In this document: piece by piece, positions 1-7,035 of the stretch
How positions within the stretch are numbered: position 1 is the stretch's first letter
Layout: the number at the start of each line of letters is the position of its first letter
Assembly (NCBI GenBank): GCA_016303095.1
Contig: JAEDMH010000020.1
Location: forward strand, 1 to 23,121
Direction of reading: 5' to 3'
Source of the DNA: Lentisphaeria bacterium
GTDB taxonomy: Bacteria; Verrucomicrobiota; Lentisphaeria; Oligosphaerales; Oligosphaeraceae
Length of the DNA stretch: 23,121 nucleotides
Made by a program: the position numbers and the translations under genes
Notes under the pieces: generated by a model
Told to the model about the DNA's origin: nothing
What the model saw: the letters and a program-made list of their open reading frames with translations, nothing else
Databases searched by the model: none

Positions 1-30
1 CTAGAGATCTACCCCCGGAGGGGGAAAAGC

Positions 31-116
31 CCCAGGGCGGAGCATGCGCAGCAGGCTCTGCCCTCTCCGTGGATTCCGTGCCCCGCGTAGCGGGGATTTC
101 GTGTCCTCCGTGTTTT
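31..116 (-). repeat. Dispersed CACGGA-type palindromic repeat, copy 1
   Basis: Read on the minus strand this has CACGGA motifs around a 6-bp hairpin with a 3-nt loop (plus strand 81-95), then a second hairpin with 9-bp arms, one mismatched pair (35-63). A 24-bp stretch at 35-58 is identical, in reverse complement, to 3617-3640 in the second copy. It starts about 35 bp beyond the stop codon of the araC-type gene. The first bases of the window (CTAGAGAT) resemble the CTAGAAAT units at 3880-3902. The role is unknown; a 3'-end mRNA-stabilising or terminating element is an inference. Confidence 0.7.
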
Positions 117-149
117 ATCCTTCGTGGCTGACCTGTTTTCCCTCTGTAT

Positions 150-938
150 CTATTCTTTTTGGGCAGGCCGGGAGGTTTTTCGGAAGGCGGCGGGGGAGTT
201 TCCCAGGAGTTGACGGAAGACCCGGGAGAAGTGATATCGGTCGGCGAAGCCGGTGCGTTCCGCGATCTCTTCCAGGGAGAGGGAACTGAAGTGGAGGAGA
301 TCGCAGGCCTCTTCGATTCTCCATCGTCGTGCCAGGGTTTGCGGGGTTTCTCCCGTTTCCCTGTGGAAGAGTTTCACGAAGCGGTTTCGGCTCAAGTGGG
401 CCATTTGGGCCAGGGTTTCGTTTTCCACCCTTTCTTGTCCATGATGGCGGAGGAAATCGCAGATCGTTTGGATGCGGGGGTCCATTTGTGCGGGGAGGAG
501 GAAGAGTTCCTGGGGGAGTTGGCAGAGGCATTGGCTGAGGATGGACATACCCAGGAGTTTTCGCCACTGTCGGCATGGGGAGGTGTTGGGGAGGTGGAGG
601 AAGCGTTGGAGGGCCTCTTCCAGGGAGGGAGTCACGGGCAGGACATGGAGTTCCGGGGGGCGCTGGCTGTTCCACTCCCCGGGGGTGAAATGGATATAGA
701 CCTGGTGGAAGGGCGCCTCCTGTCCTGTGGAGAAGCGGAGATATCCGGGCAGGAGAAAGATCTGTTCTGGTCCCATGGGGAAGCGTTGACCTTGGAGTTC
801 CAGATAGGCCCCTGGGGTTTCGTTCCAATAGAGTCGCCAATAGGGAGTGATCAGGTTCTGATAATGCCAGAAATCGATGTTCCGTTCATAGTAGAGACTA
901 TGGATTTTCAGGGGAGAGGCGGGGGGGACGGGGAGCAT
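150..938 (-). CDS. AraC-family transcriptional regulator, probable rhamnose regulator
   Basis: A 262-residue protein with AraC/XylS architecture. The N-terminal half is a cupin-like sensing region, with aromatic-rich text around YWRLYWNETPGAYLEL and the FLLPG strand. The C-terminal roughly 100 residues hold two helix-turn-helix units: one around LAQMAHLSRNRFVKLFHRET, then LEEIAERTGFADRYHFSRVF, the most conserved AraC signature. I chose the ATG at 938 because the reading frame extends upstream only to a TTG at 1022, which would put 28 extra residues over the regulatory repeats. No clear Shine-Dalgarno precedes 938. Divergent transcription from rhaA, 167 bp away, suggests it controls rhaA and perhaps the downstream hydrolase, with rhamnose or a rhamnoside as effector. 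The family call is firm; the ligand is inferred only from the neighbours. Confidence 0.9.
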   Translation of the reverse strand: MLPVPPASPLKIHSLYYERNIDFWHYQNLITPYWRLYWNETPGAYLELQGQRFPMGPEQIFLLPGYLRFSTGQEAPFHQVYIHFTPGEWNSQRPPELHVLPVTPSLEEALQRFLHLPNTSPCRQWRKLLGMSILSQCLCQLPQELFLLPAQMDPRIQTICDFLRHHGQERVENETLAQMAHLSRNRFVKLFHRETGETPQTLARRWRIEEACDLLHFSSLSLEEIAERTGFADRYHFSRVFRQLLGNSPAAFRKTSRPAQKE

Positions 939-960
939 GGCAAGCACGGGGTATGACGCT

Positions 961-1016
961 TTTAGATACAACAATGCGACGATTATCCATTGTTTGGGAA
1001 TCTTTTTTGGATACAA
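961..1016 (+). promoter_or_regulatory. Direct repeat in the araC-rhaA divergent region
   Basis: The 11-mer TTTRGATACAA occurs at 961-971 and again at 1006-1016, 45 bp apart (a little over four helical turns). AraC-family proteins commonly bind direct repeats, so these are plausible operator half-sites for the divergent regulator. This is based on pattern only. Confidence 0.45.
970..994. promoter_or_regulatory. Inverted repeat AACAATG-N11-CATTGTT
   Basis: A perfect 7-bp inverted repeat (970-976 and 988-994) lies between the two direct-repeat copies and overlaps the -35 hexamer of the candidate rhaA promoter. It could be a dimeric repressor site or a coincidence of an AT-rich stretch. Confidence 0.35.
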
Positions 1017-1017
1017 T
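990..1017 (+). promoter_or_regulatory. Candidate sigma-70-type promoter for rhaA
   Basis: TTGTTT at 990-995 and TACAAT at 1012-1017 are separated by 16 bp. The -10 matches consensus at five of six positions and the -35 at three. A start near 1024 would give an untranslated leader of about 80 nt before rhaA. Both hexamers overlap the repeats described here, which fits regulated transcription. Confidence 0.35.
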
Positions 1018-1105
1018 AACAAAATTCCCGTACCTTGTTTTTCTCTCGGGGATTTTTTCCTTGCCTCCCTGTTTCGGAATCCACCCGCAACCCTTTTTCC
1101 TCCCT

Positions 1106-2365
1106 ATGACAGACCAACTTGCCCACGCCTTTGCGTACGCCCAGGAACTCTACGCCCAGAATGGAGTGGATGTAGCGGCGGCCCTTCGGAAATTGGAGGC
1201 CATTCCCCTGTCCCTCCATGCCTGGCAGGGAGACGACGTGGTGGGATTTGACCTTCCCACCCATGCCCTCACGGGGGGGTGCCAAGTCACGGGGAACTAT
1301 CCTGGCCGTGCCCGTTCCGCCCAGGAGCTTCGCCAGGATTTGGATCAGGTGATGGCCCTGCTTCCCGGCCCCCACCGGGTGAATCTCCAGGCCCACGAAG
1401 TGGACACCATGGCGCCGGGACAGGACCGGGATGCCTTGGGGCCGGAGAATTTCGCCCAGTGGCTGGCCTGGGCCCAGGAGCGGAAGATCGGCCTGGATCT
1501 GGCCCCCGCCTACTACTCCCACCCGAAACTGGACCACGGCCTCTCCCTCTCCCACCCCGATCCCGAAATCCGCAACTTCTGGATTCGTCACGGGCAGGCC
1601 TGCCGCAGAATCGGCGCCAACTTCGGCAAGACCCTGGGCACCCCCTGCGTCTGCAACGTGTGGGCCCCCGACGGCTTCAAGGACACCCCCGCCGACCGCA
1701 CCGCACCCCGCCAGAGACTCCTGGACTCCCTGGACCAGACCTTCCAGGAGGAACTCCCGGAAAGCCAGGTGCTGGATGCCGTGGAATCCAAGCTCTTCGG
1801 CATCGGGGCCGAATCCTGCACCGTGGGCTCCCATGACTTCTATCTCACCTACGCAGCCCGGAAAGGAAAGCTCATCTGCCTGGATTCCGGACATTTCCAT
1901 CCCACCGAATCCGTGGCCGACAAACTCTCCTCCCTCTGCTGCCAGCAGGGAAGAATCCTCCTCCATGTGAGCCGGGGCGTCCGGTGGGACAGCGATCATG
2001 TGCTGGCCCTGAACGACGAACTTCTGGCCATCGCCCACGAGTGCATCCACTGCTGCGCCCCCGAGAACATCCACATCGCCCTGGACTACTTCGACGCCAG
2101 CATCAACCGCATTGCCGCCTGGGTCATCGGCGCCCGCAATCTCCGGAAGGCCCTTCTCATCGCCCTCCTGGAACCCGCTCTGGCCAAGGAAGAGGAGAAA
2201 GCCTGGGACTTCACCGGACGCCTGGCCGCCCAGGAAGCCGCCAAAGCCCTTCCCTGGGGCATCGTGTGGGACGCCTACTGCCAGCAGAAGGATCTGCCCC
2301 TGGACTCCCAGTTCATGGCGGAAGTGCGCGCCTACGAAAAGAATGTCCTCTCCTTGAGAGGCTAG
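1106..2365 (+). CDS. rhaA: L-rhamnose isomerase
   Basis: Cytoplasmic metal-dependent isomerase converting L-rhamnose to L-rhamnulose, the first step of the phosphorylating rhamnose pathway. Recognisable RhaA blocks run along the whole protein: SLHAWQGDDV near the start, LTGGCQVTGNYPG, SHPDPEIRNFWIRHG, KTLGTPCVCNVWAPDG, DAVESKLFGIGAESCTVGSH, LDSGHFHPTE, HVSRGVRWDSDHV and DYFDASINRIAAWVIG. The last three contain the Asp and His residues expected for metal and substrate binding. With the ATG at 1106 the product is 419 residues, the same as the E. coli enzyme. The longer frame from 953 would add 51 unrelated residues and cross the regulatory repeats, so I rejected it. The leader just before the ATG is pyrimidine-rich with no Shine-Dalgarno. 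No rhaB or rhaD is visible nearby, so the rest of the pathway must lie elsewhere. Confidence 0.96.
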   Translation: MTDQLAHAFAYAQELYAQNGVDVAAALRKLEAIPLSLHAWQGDDVVGFDLPTHALTGGCQVTGNYPGRARSAQELRQDLDQVMALLPGPHRVNLQAHEVDTMAPGQDRDALGPENFAQWLAWAQERKIGLDLAPAYYSHPKLDHGLSLSHPDPEIRNFWIRHGQACRRIGANFGKTLGTPCVCNVWAPDGFKDTPADRTAPRQRLLDSLDQTFQEELPESQVLDAVESKLFGIGAESCTVGSHDFYLTYAARKGKLICLDSGHFHPTESVADKLSSLCCQQGRILLHVSRGVRWDSDHVLALNDELLAIAHECIHCCAPENIHIALDYFDASINRIAAWVIGARNLRKALLIALLEPALAKEEEKAWDFTGRLAAQEAAKALPWGIVWDAYCQQKDLPLDSQFMAEVRAYEKNVLSLRG

Positions 2366-2401
2366 CCCCCCCTCCCTCCCCCTGGCCCGTTCTTCCCCTG
2401 T

Positions 2402-2420
2402 TTCCCGCCATCCGCGGGAA
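2402..2420 (+). terminator. Hairpin between rhaA and the SGNH hydrolase gene
   Basis: Perfect 7-bp stem TTCCCGC / GCGGGAA with a 5-nt loop, 37 bp beyond the rhaA stop. A T-rich stretch (CTTTCTTTTTC) begins only about 16 bp further on, so it is at best a weak intrinsic terminator. It may instead tune expression of the second gene relative to rhaA. Confidence 0.3.
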
Positions 2421-2467
2421 GCGGGGCGTCAGGGGGCTTTCTTTTTCCTCTCACTGCCTATCGTCCC

Positions 2468-3526
2468 ATGTCGCTCCTTTGGAATCGTGAGGAAAACATC
2501 GTCCTGCAGGAAAGCCTCCTTTGCTTGACAGGAGAGCCCTCCCCCCTGCGCTTTCCTGCCCAGGAAATCCTCTCCGTCACCTGTCCCATTTTGGGGACGA
2601 CCTATCTGCCAGGGAAGGACTATTCTCTTTCCGAAGATGGGGAGACTCTTTTGCTGCCTGAGGGTTCCGCCCTTCCCTGCTTGTCCCGGGAGGAGCTTCT
2701 TCTCTCCCCCCAGGAGGCCAAGCCCTATCCCGATCCGGAGGCCAATGCGGTGGAGGGAGGGCTGGGAGGCACCTTCCTTCGCTTCAGCAACCAGGACTTC
2801 TTCGCCTGCCATCAGGTGGAGGTGACCTACCGGGCCAAAGAACTCCCCCTCCCCCCCGTCTCCCCCATTCCGGAAAACCGCCTGCGCCGCTGCCGGCAAC
2901 GCCTGGCCCAGGAGAAACACCTCCAGGCCACCTTCATCGGGGACAGCATCACCGAGGGGTACAACGCCACGGAATTCCTTCACAAGCCCCCCTTCCAGCC
3001 CGCCTATCCCGGACTCATAGCCCGGGAATGGGAAAAGCAGGGCGTGCGCTTCCTCTTCCACAACCGGGCCATCGGGGGCACGGAATCCCGCCAGGCCATG
3101 GAACGCAAGGAGGAATGGCGGCAGGACGCCCCCGATCTCCTGGTGATCGCCTACGGCATGAACGACCTGAATACCTTCCAGCCCCAGACCTTCCTCCAGA
3201 ACCTGAAGGCCGTCCAGGATGACTGCCGCCAAGCCTCCCCCCGCACGGAATATCTCCTGGTCATCCCCATGAGGGGAAATCCCCAGTGGAAATACACCCC
3301 CCCGGAAACCTCCCGGCTCCTCCAGAACACCCTCTTAGCCTACGGAAAAGAGGCCCCCGAGGACACCGCCGTGGTGGATCTCTTCCACTTCTGGAACTAT
3401 ATGTCCCAGGGAAAACGCTTCCATGACCTCACGGGAAACGGCGTCAACCATCCCAACGACTACGGCCATCGCATCTACGCCGCCGCCCTCCTTCACGCCC
3501 TCGCGCCTCAGCTCTTCCCCCTGTAA
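2468..3526 (+). CDS. SGNH/GDSL-type hydrolase, probable carbohydrate esterase
   Basis: A 352-residue protein. The first ~150 residues form a beta-rich N-terminal domain, and the C-terminal part is an SGNH hydrolase. Visible family blocks: GDSITEG with nucleophile Ser160, NRAIGGTES with oxyanion-hole Gly203/204, GMND with Asn232, and NHPNDYGH with His328 as the probable catalytic histidine. The residue three before that His is Gly (GVNH) rather than the usual Asp (DxxH), so it may work as a Ser-His dyad or take its acid from elsewhere. There is no signal peptide, so the protein appears cytoplasmic. It lies 102 bp downstream of rhaA on the same strand. Deacetylation of rhamnose-containing oligosaccharides would fit this context, but that substrate is inferred from position alone. 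The start at 2468 is the first ATG of the frame and has no clear Shine-Dalgarno. Confidence 0.88.
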   Translation: MSLLWNREENIVLQESLLCLTGEPSPLRFPAQEILSVTCPILGTTYLPGKDYSLSEDGETLLLPEGSALPCLSREELLLSPQEAKPYPDPEANAVEGGLGGTFLRFSNQDFFACHQVEVTYRAKELPLPPVSPIPENRLRRCRQRLAQEKHLQATFIGDSITEGYNATEFLHKPPFQPAYPGLIAREWEKQGVRFLFHNRAIGGTESRQAMERKEEWRQDAPDLLVIAYGMNDLNTFQPQTFLQNLKAVQDDCRQASPRTEYLLVIPMRGNPQWKYTPPETSRLLQNTLLAYGKEAPEDTAVVDLFHFWNYMSQGKRFHDLTGNGVNHPNDYGHRIYAAALLHALAPQLFPL

Positions 3527-3540
3527 CCGCCTGCGGCGGA

Positions 3541-3646
3541 AACACGGAGATGCCCTGCGGGGCCACGGAGCACACGGAAACGCCGCTACGCGGCGCACGG
3601 AGCACACGGAGGGGCGGAGCCTGCTGCGCATGCTCCGCCCGGGGGA
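3541..3646 (+). repeat. Dispersed CACGGA-type palindromic repeat, copy 2
   Basis: Same family as the element at 31-116, in the opposite orientation. It holds spaced CACGGA motifs, a perfect 15-bp palindrome CGCCGC-TAC-GCGGCG (3581-3595) and a perfect 9-bp stem with an 11-nt loop (3612-3640). It begins 15 bp after the SGNH hydrolase stop. A run of 11 G (3677-3687) follows shortly after. Confidence 0.75.
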
Positions 3647-3694
3647 AAACGGGAATTTCCCCCGCTTGCGGGGGGAGGGGGGGGGGGATCCCCC

Positions 3695-3780
3695 TGAACC
3701 CCGGCAGGGGTGGGAGGATCGCTAGACGGGGGTGAAGGAAGGCCCAAGGGGCCGACCGAAACCCCCGGCAAGGCCAAAAT
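3695..3780 (+). repeat. Dispersed AACCCC/GGGGT repeat, unit 1
   Basis: Begins with a 23-bp stretch (3695-3717) that recurs exactly, inverted, at 22649-22671. Its core ACCCC-GGCA-GGGGT can form a small hairpin. The CGGGGGTGAAG segment at 3727-3737 is shared with the next unit. No protein is supported here. Confidence 0.65.
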
Positions 3781-3788
3781 AAGAATCC

Positions 3789-3860
3789 GAACCCCGTAGG
3801 GGTGGCAGGACAGGCCTTGGCGACGGGGGTGAAGCGTCAGCGAGAACCCTCGTCGCCTGG
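3789..3860 (+). repeat. Dispersed AACCCC/GGGGT repeat, unit 2
   Basis: Starts with a similar hairpin (ACCCC-GTA-GGGGT). It continues into CAGGCCTTGGCGACGGGGGT and ends in ACCCTCGTCGCC, so GGCGACG (3820-3826 region) pairs with CGTCGCC as an imperfect long hairpin. The same succession (hairpin, AGGCCTT, GCGACGG, CCTCGTCGCC) appears inverted at 22601-22671. Together with unit 1 and the tandem octamer it fills the gene-free stretch 3647-3917. Confidence 0.65.
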
Positions 3861-3879
3861 GACGCAACAAGAGACCGCA

Positions 3880-3902
3880 TTTCTAGATTTCTAGATTTCT
3901 AG
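3880..3902. repeat. Tandem TTTCTAGA octamer
   Basis: Almost three copies of the 8-bp unit TTTCTAGA stand end to end, 15 bp from the asnB stop codon. On the minus strand this reads as CTAGAAAT units directly downstream of asnB. Function unknown. Confidence 0.7.
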
Positions 3903-3917
3903 CCCTTGGCGTGGGGA

Positions 3918-5621
3918 TTACAGAGCGTCTTCGTGGACGCCGGCCACGGCTCTGCCGGAGGGTTCGTTCATGTGCCGGAAAGCCTCGTCCCACTCCAGGG
4001 CCTTTGCGGTGGAGCAGGCCACGGAGGCTTCGTGGGGCACGCAAGCGGCAGCGGATTCCGAGGGGAAGCACTCGGCGAAGATGCTCCGGTAGTAGTATTC
4101 CTCTTTGGTGGCGGGGGTGTTGACGGGGAAGCGTCGGGCGGCCTGGGCGAACTGGGCGTCGGAGACCTCCCGTGCCGTCATCTCCTTCAGGGTGTCGATC
4201 CAAGAATACCCCACGCCGTCGGAGAACTGTTCCTTCTGGCGCCAGGCCACCTCCGGGGGAAGCATATCCTGGAAGGCCTCCCGGAGAATCCACTTTTCGA
4301 TATGGGAGTCCCCATGGGTTCCGGTGGTGGGAGGCAGAATCCGCCCTTGGCACATTTTATCGGCGGGGTTGAGCCGCATGGCCACATCCAGGAACTCCTT
4401 GTCCAGGAAGGGGACGCGTCCCTCCACGCCCCAGGCGGCCAGGGCCTTGTTGGCCCGGAGGCAGTCATAGAGGTGGAGTTTGCCCAGCTTCCGAACGGTC
4501 TCTTCGTGGAACTCCTTGGCGTTGGGAGCCTTATGGAAGTAAAGGTATCCCCCGAAGATTTCATCGGCCCCCTCTCCGGAGAGAACCATCTTGATGCCCA
4601 TGGCCTTGATGGCCCGGGCCATGAGGAACATGGGGGTGGAGGCCCGCACCGTGGTGATGTCGTAGGTCTCCAGATGATAGATCACATCGGGGAGGGCGTC
4701 CAGAGCTTCCTGGATGGTGAAATGGATCTCGTGGTGGACGGTGCCCAGGAAGTCGGCGGCCTTTCGGGCGGCGGCCAGATCCGGGGATCCCTCCAGTCCG
4801 ATGGCGAAGGAGTGGAGGCGAGGCCACCAGGCCTCCTGGGTGTCTCCGCTCTCCACACGGCGGCGGGCGAACTTGGCGGTGATGGCGGTGATGACGGTGG
4901 AATCCAGGCCGCCGGAGAGGAGGACGCCATAGGGGACGTCGCTCATCATCTGGCGCTTCACCGCCGCCTCCAGGGCCTCCCGGAGAACCGGGATGGAGGA
5001 GGTGTTCTTCTCCACGGCCTCGTAGGCGAACCAGTCCCTCTCATACCATCGGCGAGGGGCGGCGTCCCCGGTCTGAAGGAGATGTCCCGGCAAGAACTCC
5101 TGGATCATGCAGCAGACCCCCTCCAGGGCCTTCAATTCGGAAGCCACATAGTAGTGTCCTTCGGCATCCCAGCCCTGATAGAGGGGGATGACGCCGATGG
5201 GATCCCGGCCCACCAGATAGCGGTCTTCCTGGCGGTCATAGAGGGCGAAGGCGAAGATTCCGTTGAGGCGATCCAGGAAATCGGCGCCGTATTTCTGGTA
5301 AAGGGGGATGAGGACTTCGCAGTCGGAGCGGGTCTGGAAATCGTAGTCGGCGGCCAGTTCCTTCCGGAGTTCCTCGTGGTTGTAGATCTCTCCGTTCACC
5401 GCCAGGACATAGCGTCCGTCGGGGCTATAGAGGGGCTGTTTTCCGGAGAGGGGGTCGATGATGGCCAGCCGTTCATGGGAGAGGAGAGCATGTTCCCCCT
5501 CGAAGACCCCAGACCAGTCCGGCCCCCGATGCCGGATCTTCCGGGACATCTGGAGAAGCTGCTTTCTCAAGGCGGGGGCCACCCCCTCCTTCACATCAAA
5601 AATTCCTACAAAACCGCACAT
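3918..5621 (-). CDS. asnB: Asparagine synthetase, glutamine-hydrolysing
   Basis: Makes asparagine from aspartate, ATP and glutamine in the cytoplasm. Begins MCGFVGIF, so Cys2 is the class II amidotransferase nucleophile exposed once Met is removed. The glutaminase domain (about residues 2-200) shows RHRGPDWSG, NGEIYNH and RSDCEV. The synthetase domain carries the pyrophosphate loop SGGLDST (236-242) and GEGADEIFGGY (349-357). At 567 residues it is close to the usual 550 or so. AAGGAG at 5631-5636 lies 9 nt from the ATG. It is the third gene of the gltB-gltD-asnB unit, 57 bp after gltD, and probably shares the sigma-54 promoter upstream of gltB. The C-terminal tail is Ala-rich and runs slightly past the conserved domain. 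Confidence is very high. Confidence 0.97.
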   Translation of the reverse strand: MCGFVGIFDVKEGVAPALRKQLLQMSRKIRHRGPDWSGVFEGEHALLSHERLAIIDPLSGKQPLYSPDGRYVLAVNGEIYNHEELRKELAADYDFQTRSDCEVLIPLYQKYGADFLDRLNGIFAFALYDRQEDRYLVGRDPIGVIPLYQGWDAEGHYYVASELKALEGVCCMIQEFLPGHLLQTGDAAPRRWYERDWFAYEAVEKNTSSIPVLREALEAAVKRQMMSDVPYGVLLSGGLDSTVITAITAKFARRRVESGDTQEAWWPRLHSFAIGLEGSPDLAAARKAADFLGTVHHEIHFTIQEALDALPDVIYHLETYDITTVRASTPMFLMARAIKAMGIKMVLSGEGADEIFGGYLYFHKAPNAKEFHEETVRKLGKLHLYDCLRANKALAAWGVEGRVPFLDKEFLDVAMRLNPADKMCQGRILPPTTGTHGDSHIEKWILREAFQDMLPPEVAWRQKEQFSDGVGYSWIDTLKEMTAREVSDAQFAQAARRFPVNTPATKEEYYYRSIFAECFPSESAAACVPHEASVACSTAKALEWDEAFRHMNEPSGRAVAGVHEDAL

Positions 5622-5678
5622 TCCTTCAATCTCCTTGGGCGTGCCTTGTGCTGTTCACATGAAGACGGTTCCGGGGAG

Positions 5679-7034
5679 CTAGGCCAGTTGGGCGGCCGCC
5701 TTCCGGCCGTCGGCAATGGCCCGCACCACCAGGGAGGGGCCGGAGGCCGCATCTCCCGCCAGCACCACATTGGGCTGATCCGGCAATCCCAACTGGGCCA
5801 GAATCTGCTCCCGGGACTGCTTCAAGAAGCCCATGGCCAGCACCACCATGTCGCAGGGAAGGATGCGGGAGGGCCCCGCAGGAGCGAACTTCACGGGACG
5901 GCCATTTTCGGCAAACTCCCAGGCGACGGGCACTACTTCGGCGCCGGCCACCCTGCCCTCCTCTTCCAGAATGCGGAGGGTATTCAGGCTCCAGAAGCGC
6001 TCCATGCCCTCCTCCACGGCGTAGGAGGAGCGGAGCTTGTAGGGCCAGAGGGGCCAGGGAGTCTTGGGGGAGCGTTGGGCGGGGGGCCTGGGCATCACAT
6101 CGATGGAGACCACAGAGAGGGCGCCCTGGCGGAGGGAGGTGCCGGCGCAGTCGCTGCCCGTGTCCCCGCCTCCGATGACCAGAACCCGTTTTCCCCGGGC
6201 GGAGATGGGGGCCTGGGGGAGTTCTCCCGTGACGGCCCGGTTCATGCCGCCCAGGAACTCCAAGGCCTGATAGACCTGGGGGAGTTCCCGTCCGGGCACC
6301 TTCAGTTCCCGGGGAACGGGGGTGCCGTTGGCCACCACCACCCCCTGGAAGTGCTTGAGCAGATAGCTTCCGGAGATGTCCTTCCCGATTTCGGCGCCGC
6401 CTTGGAAGCGGATGCCGGAGGCCTCCAAGATCTTCCAGCGGCGCTGGACCACCGCCTTGTCCAGCTTGAAGCAGGGGATTCCATATTGGAGGAGTCCTCC
6501 GGGAAGGAGATTCCGGTCGAAGATGGTGACCTCATGGCCGGCATCATTGAGGGCCACGGCGGCGGCCAGTCCCGCAGGGCCGGCTCCCACCACGGCGAAC
6601 TTCCGTCCTGTGCGGGCGGGGGGAATCCGCGGGGTCACCCAGCCCTGGGCGTAAGCGGTGTCCACGATGGCCTTTTCCACCAGGCGGATGTTGGTGGCGT
6701 CGAACTCCGCGCCCTCCAGGCAGCAGGCCGCCTCGCAGAGAGCGGGGCAGACCCGGCTGGTGAACTCGGGGAAGGGGCTGGTCTCCGACAGGCGTTCCCA
6801 GGCATCCTTCCAGTCTCCGTGGACCACGGCCCGGTTCATCTCGGGGATGTGGTTCATGAGGGGGCAGCCCATGGCGTGGCAGTAGGGCAGTCCGCAGTTC
6901 TGGCAGCGGCGGGCGCGGAGGCGCACTTCCTCGTTGGACACCTGGGCCTCCACCTCCTGGAGGTCTTGGAGACGTTCCTCCACAGGCCGATAGAAGTGAT
7001 CCAGACGGGAGATTTCAAAGAAGGTCTTGCTCAT
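5679..7034 (-). CDS. gltD: Glutamate synthase (NADPH) small subunit
   Basis: FAD- and Fe-S-containing subunit that takes electrons from NAD(P)H and passes them to GltB for reductive glutamate formation. The N-terminal region carries two cysteine groups (C44, C47, C52, C57 and C96, C100, C104/C105) expected to hold [4Fe-4S] clusters. The FAD Rossmann motif VGAGPAGLAAA is at 149-159 and the NADPH-binding GGGDTGSD at 288-295. A C-terminal GD-type motif (VVLAGDAASGPSLVVRAI) closes the FAD site. Its 451 residues are slightly under the common 470 or so. The ATG is 1 nt beyond the gltB stop. Its weak Shine-Dalgarno (GGAG, 7046-7049) lies inside gltB, so translational coupling is likely. Confidence 0.96.
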   Translation of the reverse strand: MSKTFFEISRLDHFYRPVEERLQDLQEVEAQVSNEEVRLRARRCQNCGLPYCHAMGCPLMNHIPEMNRAVVHGDWKDAWERLSETSPFPEFTSRVCPALCEAACCLEGAEFDATNIRLVEKAIVDTAYAQGWVTPRIPPARTGRKFAVVGAGPAGLAAAVALNDAGHEVTIFDRNLLPGGLLQYGIPCFKLDKAVVQRRWKILEASGIRFQGGAEIGKDISGSYLLKHFQGVVVANGTPVPRELKVPGRELPQVYQALEFLGGMNRAVTGELPQAPISARGKRVLVIGGGDTGSDCAGTSLRQGALSVVSIDVMPRPPAQRSPKTPWPLWPYKLRSSYAVEEGMERFWSLNTLRILEEEGRVAGAEVVPVAWEFAENGRPVKFAPAGPSRILPCDMVVLAMGFLKQSREQILAQLGLPDQPNVVLAGDAASGPSLVVRAIADGRKAAAQLA

Positions 7035-7035
7035 G

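Noticed and set aside
953..1105. A 51-residue N-terminal extension of RhaA.
   Set aside because: It covers the divergent regulatory repeats and has no similarity to RhaA; the start at 1106 gives exactly the standard 419 residues.
3541..3902. Possible CRISPR array because of repeated units.
   Set aside because: Units are unequal, palindromic and not separated by uniform spacers, and no cas genes are nearby.
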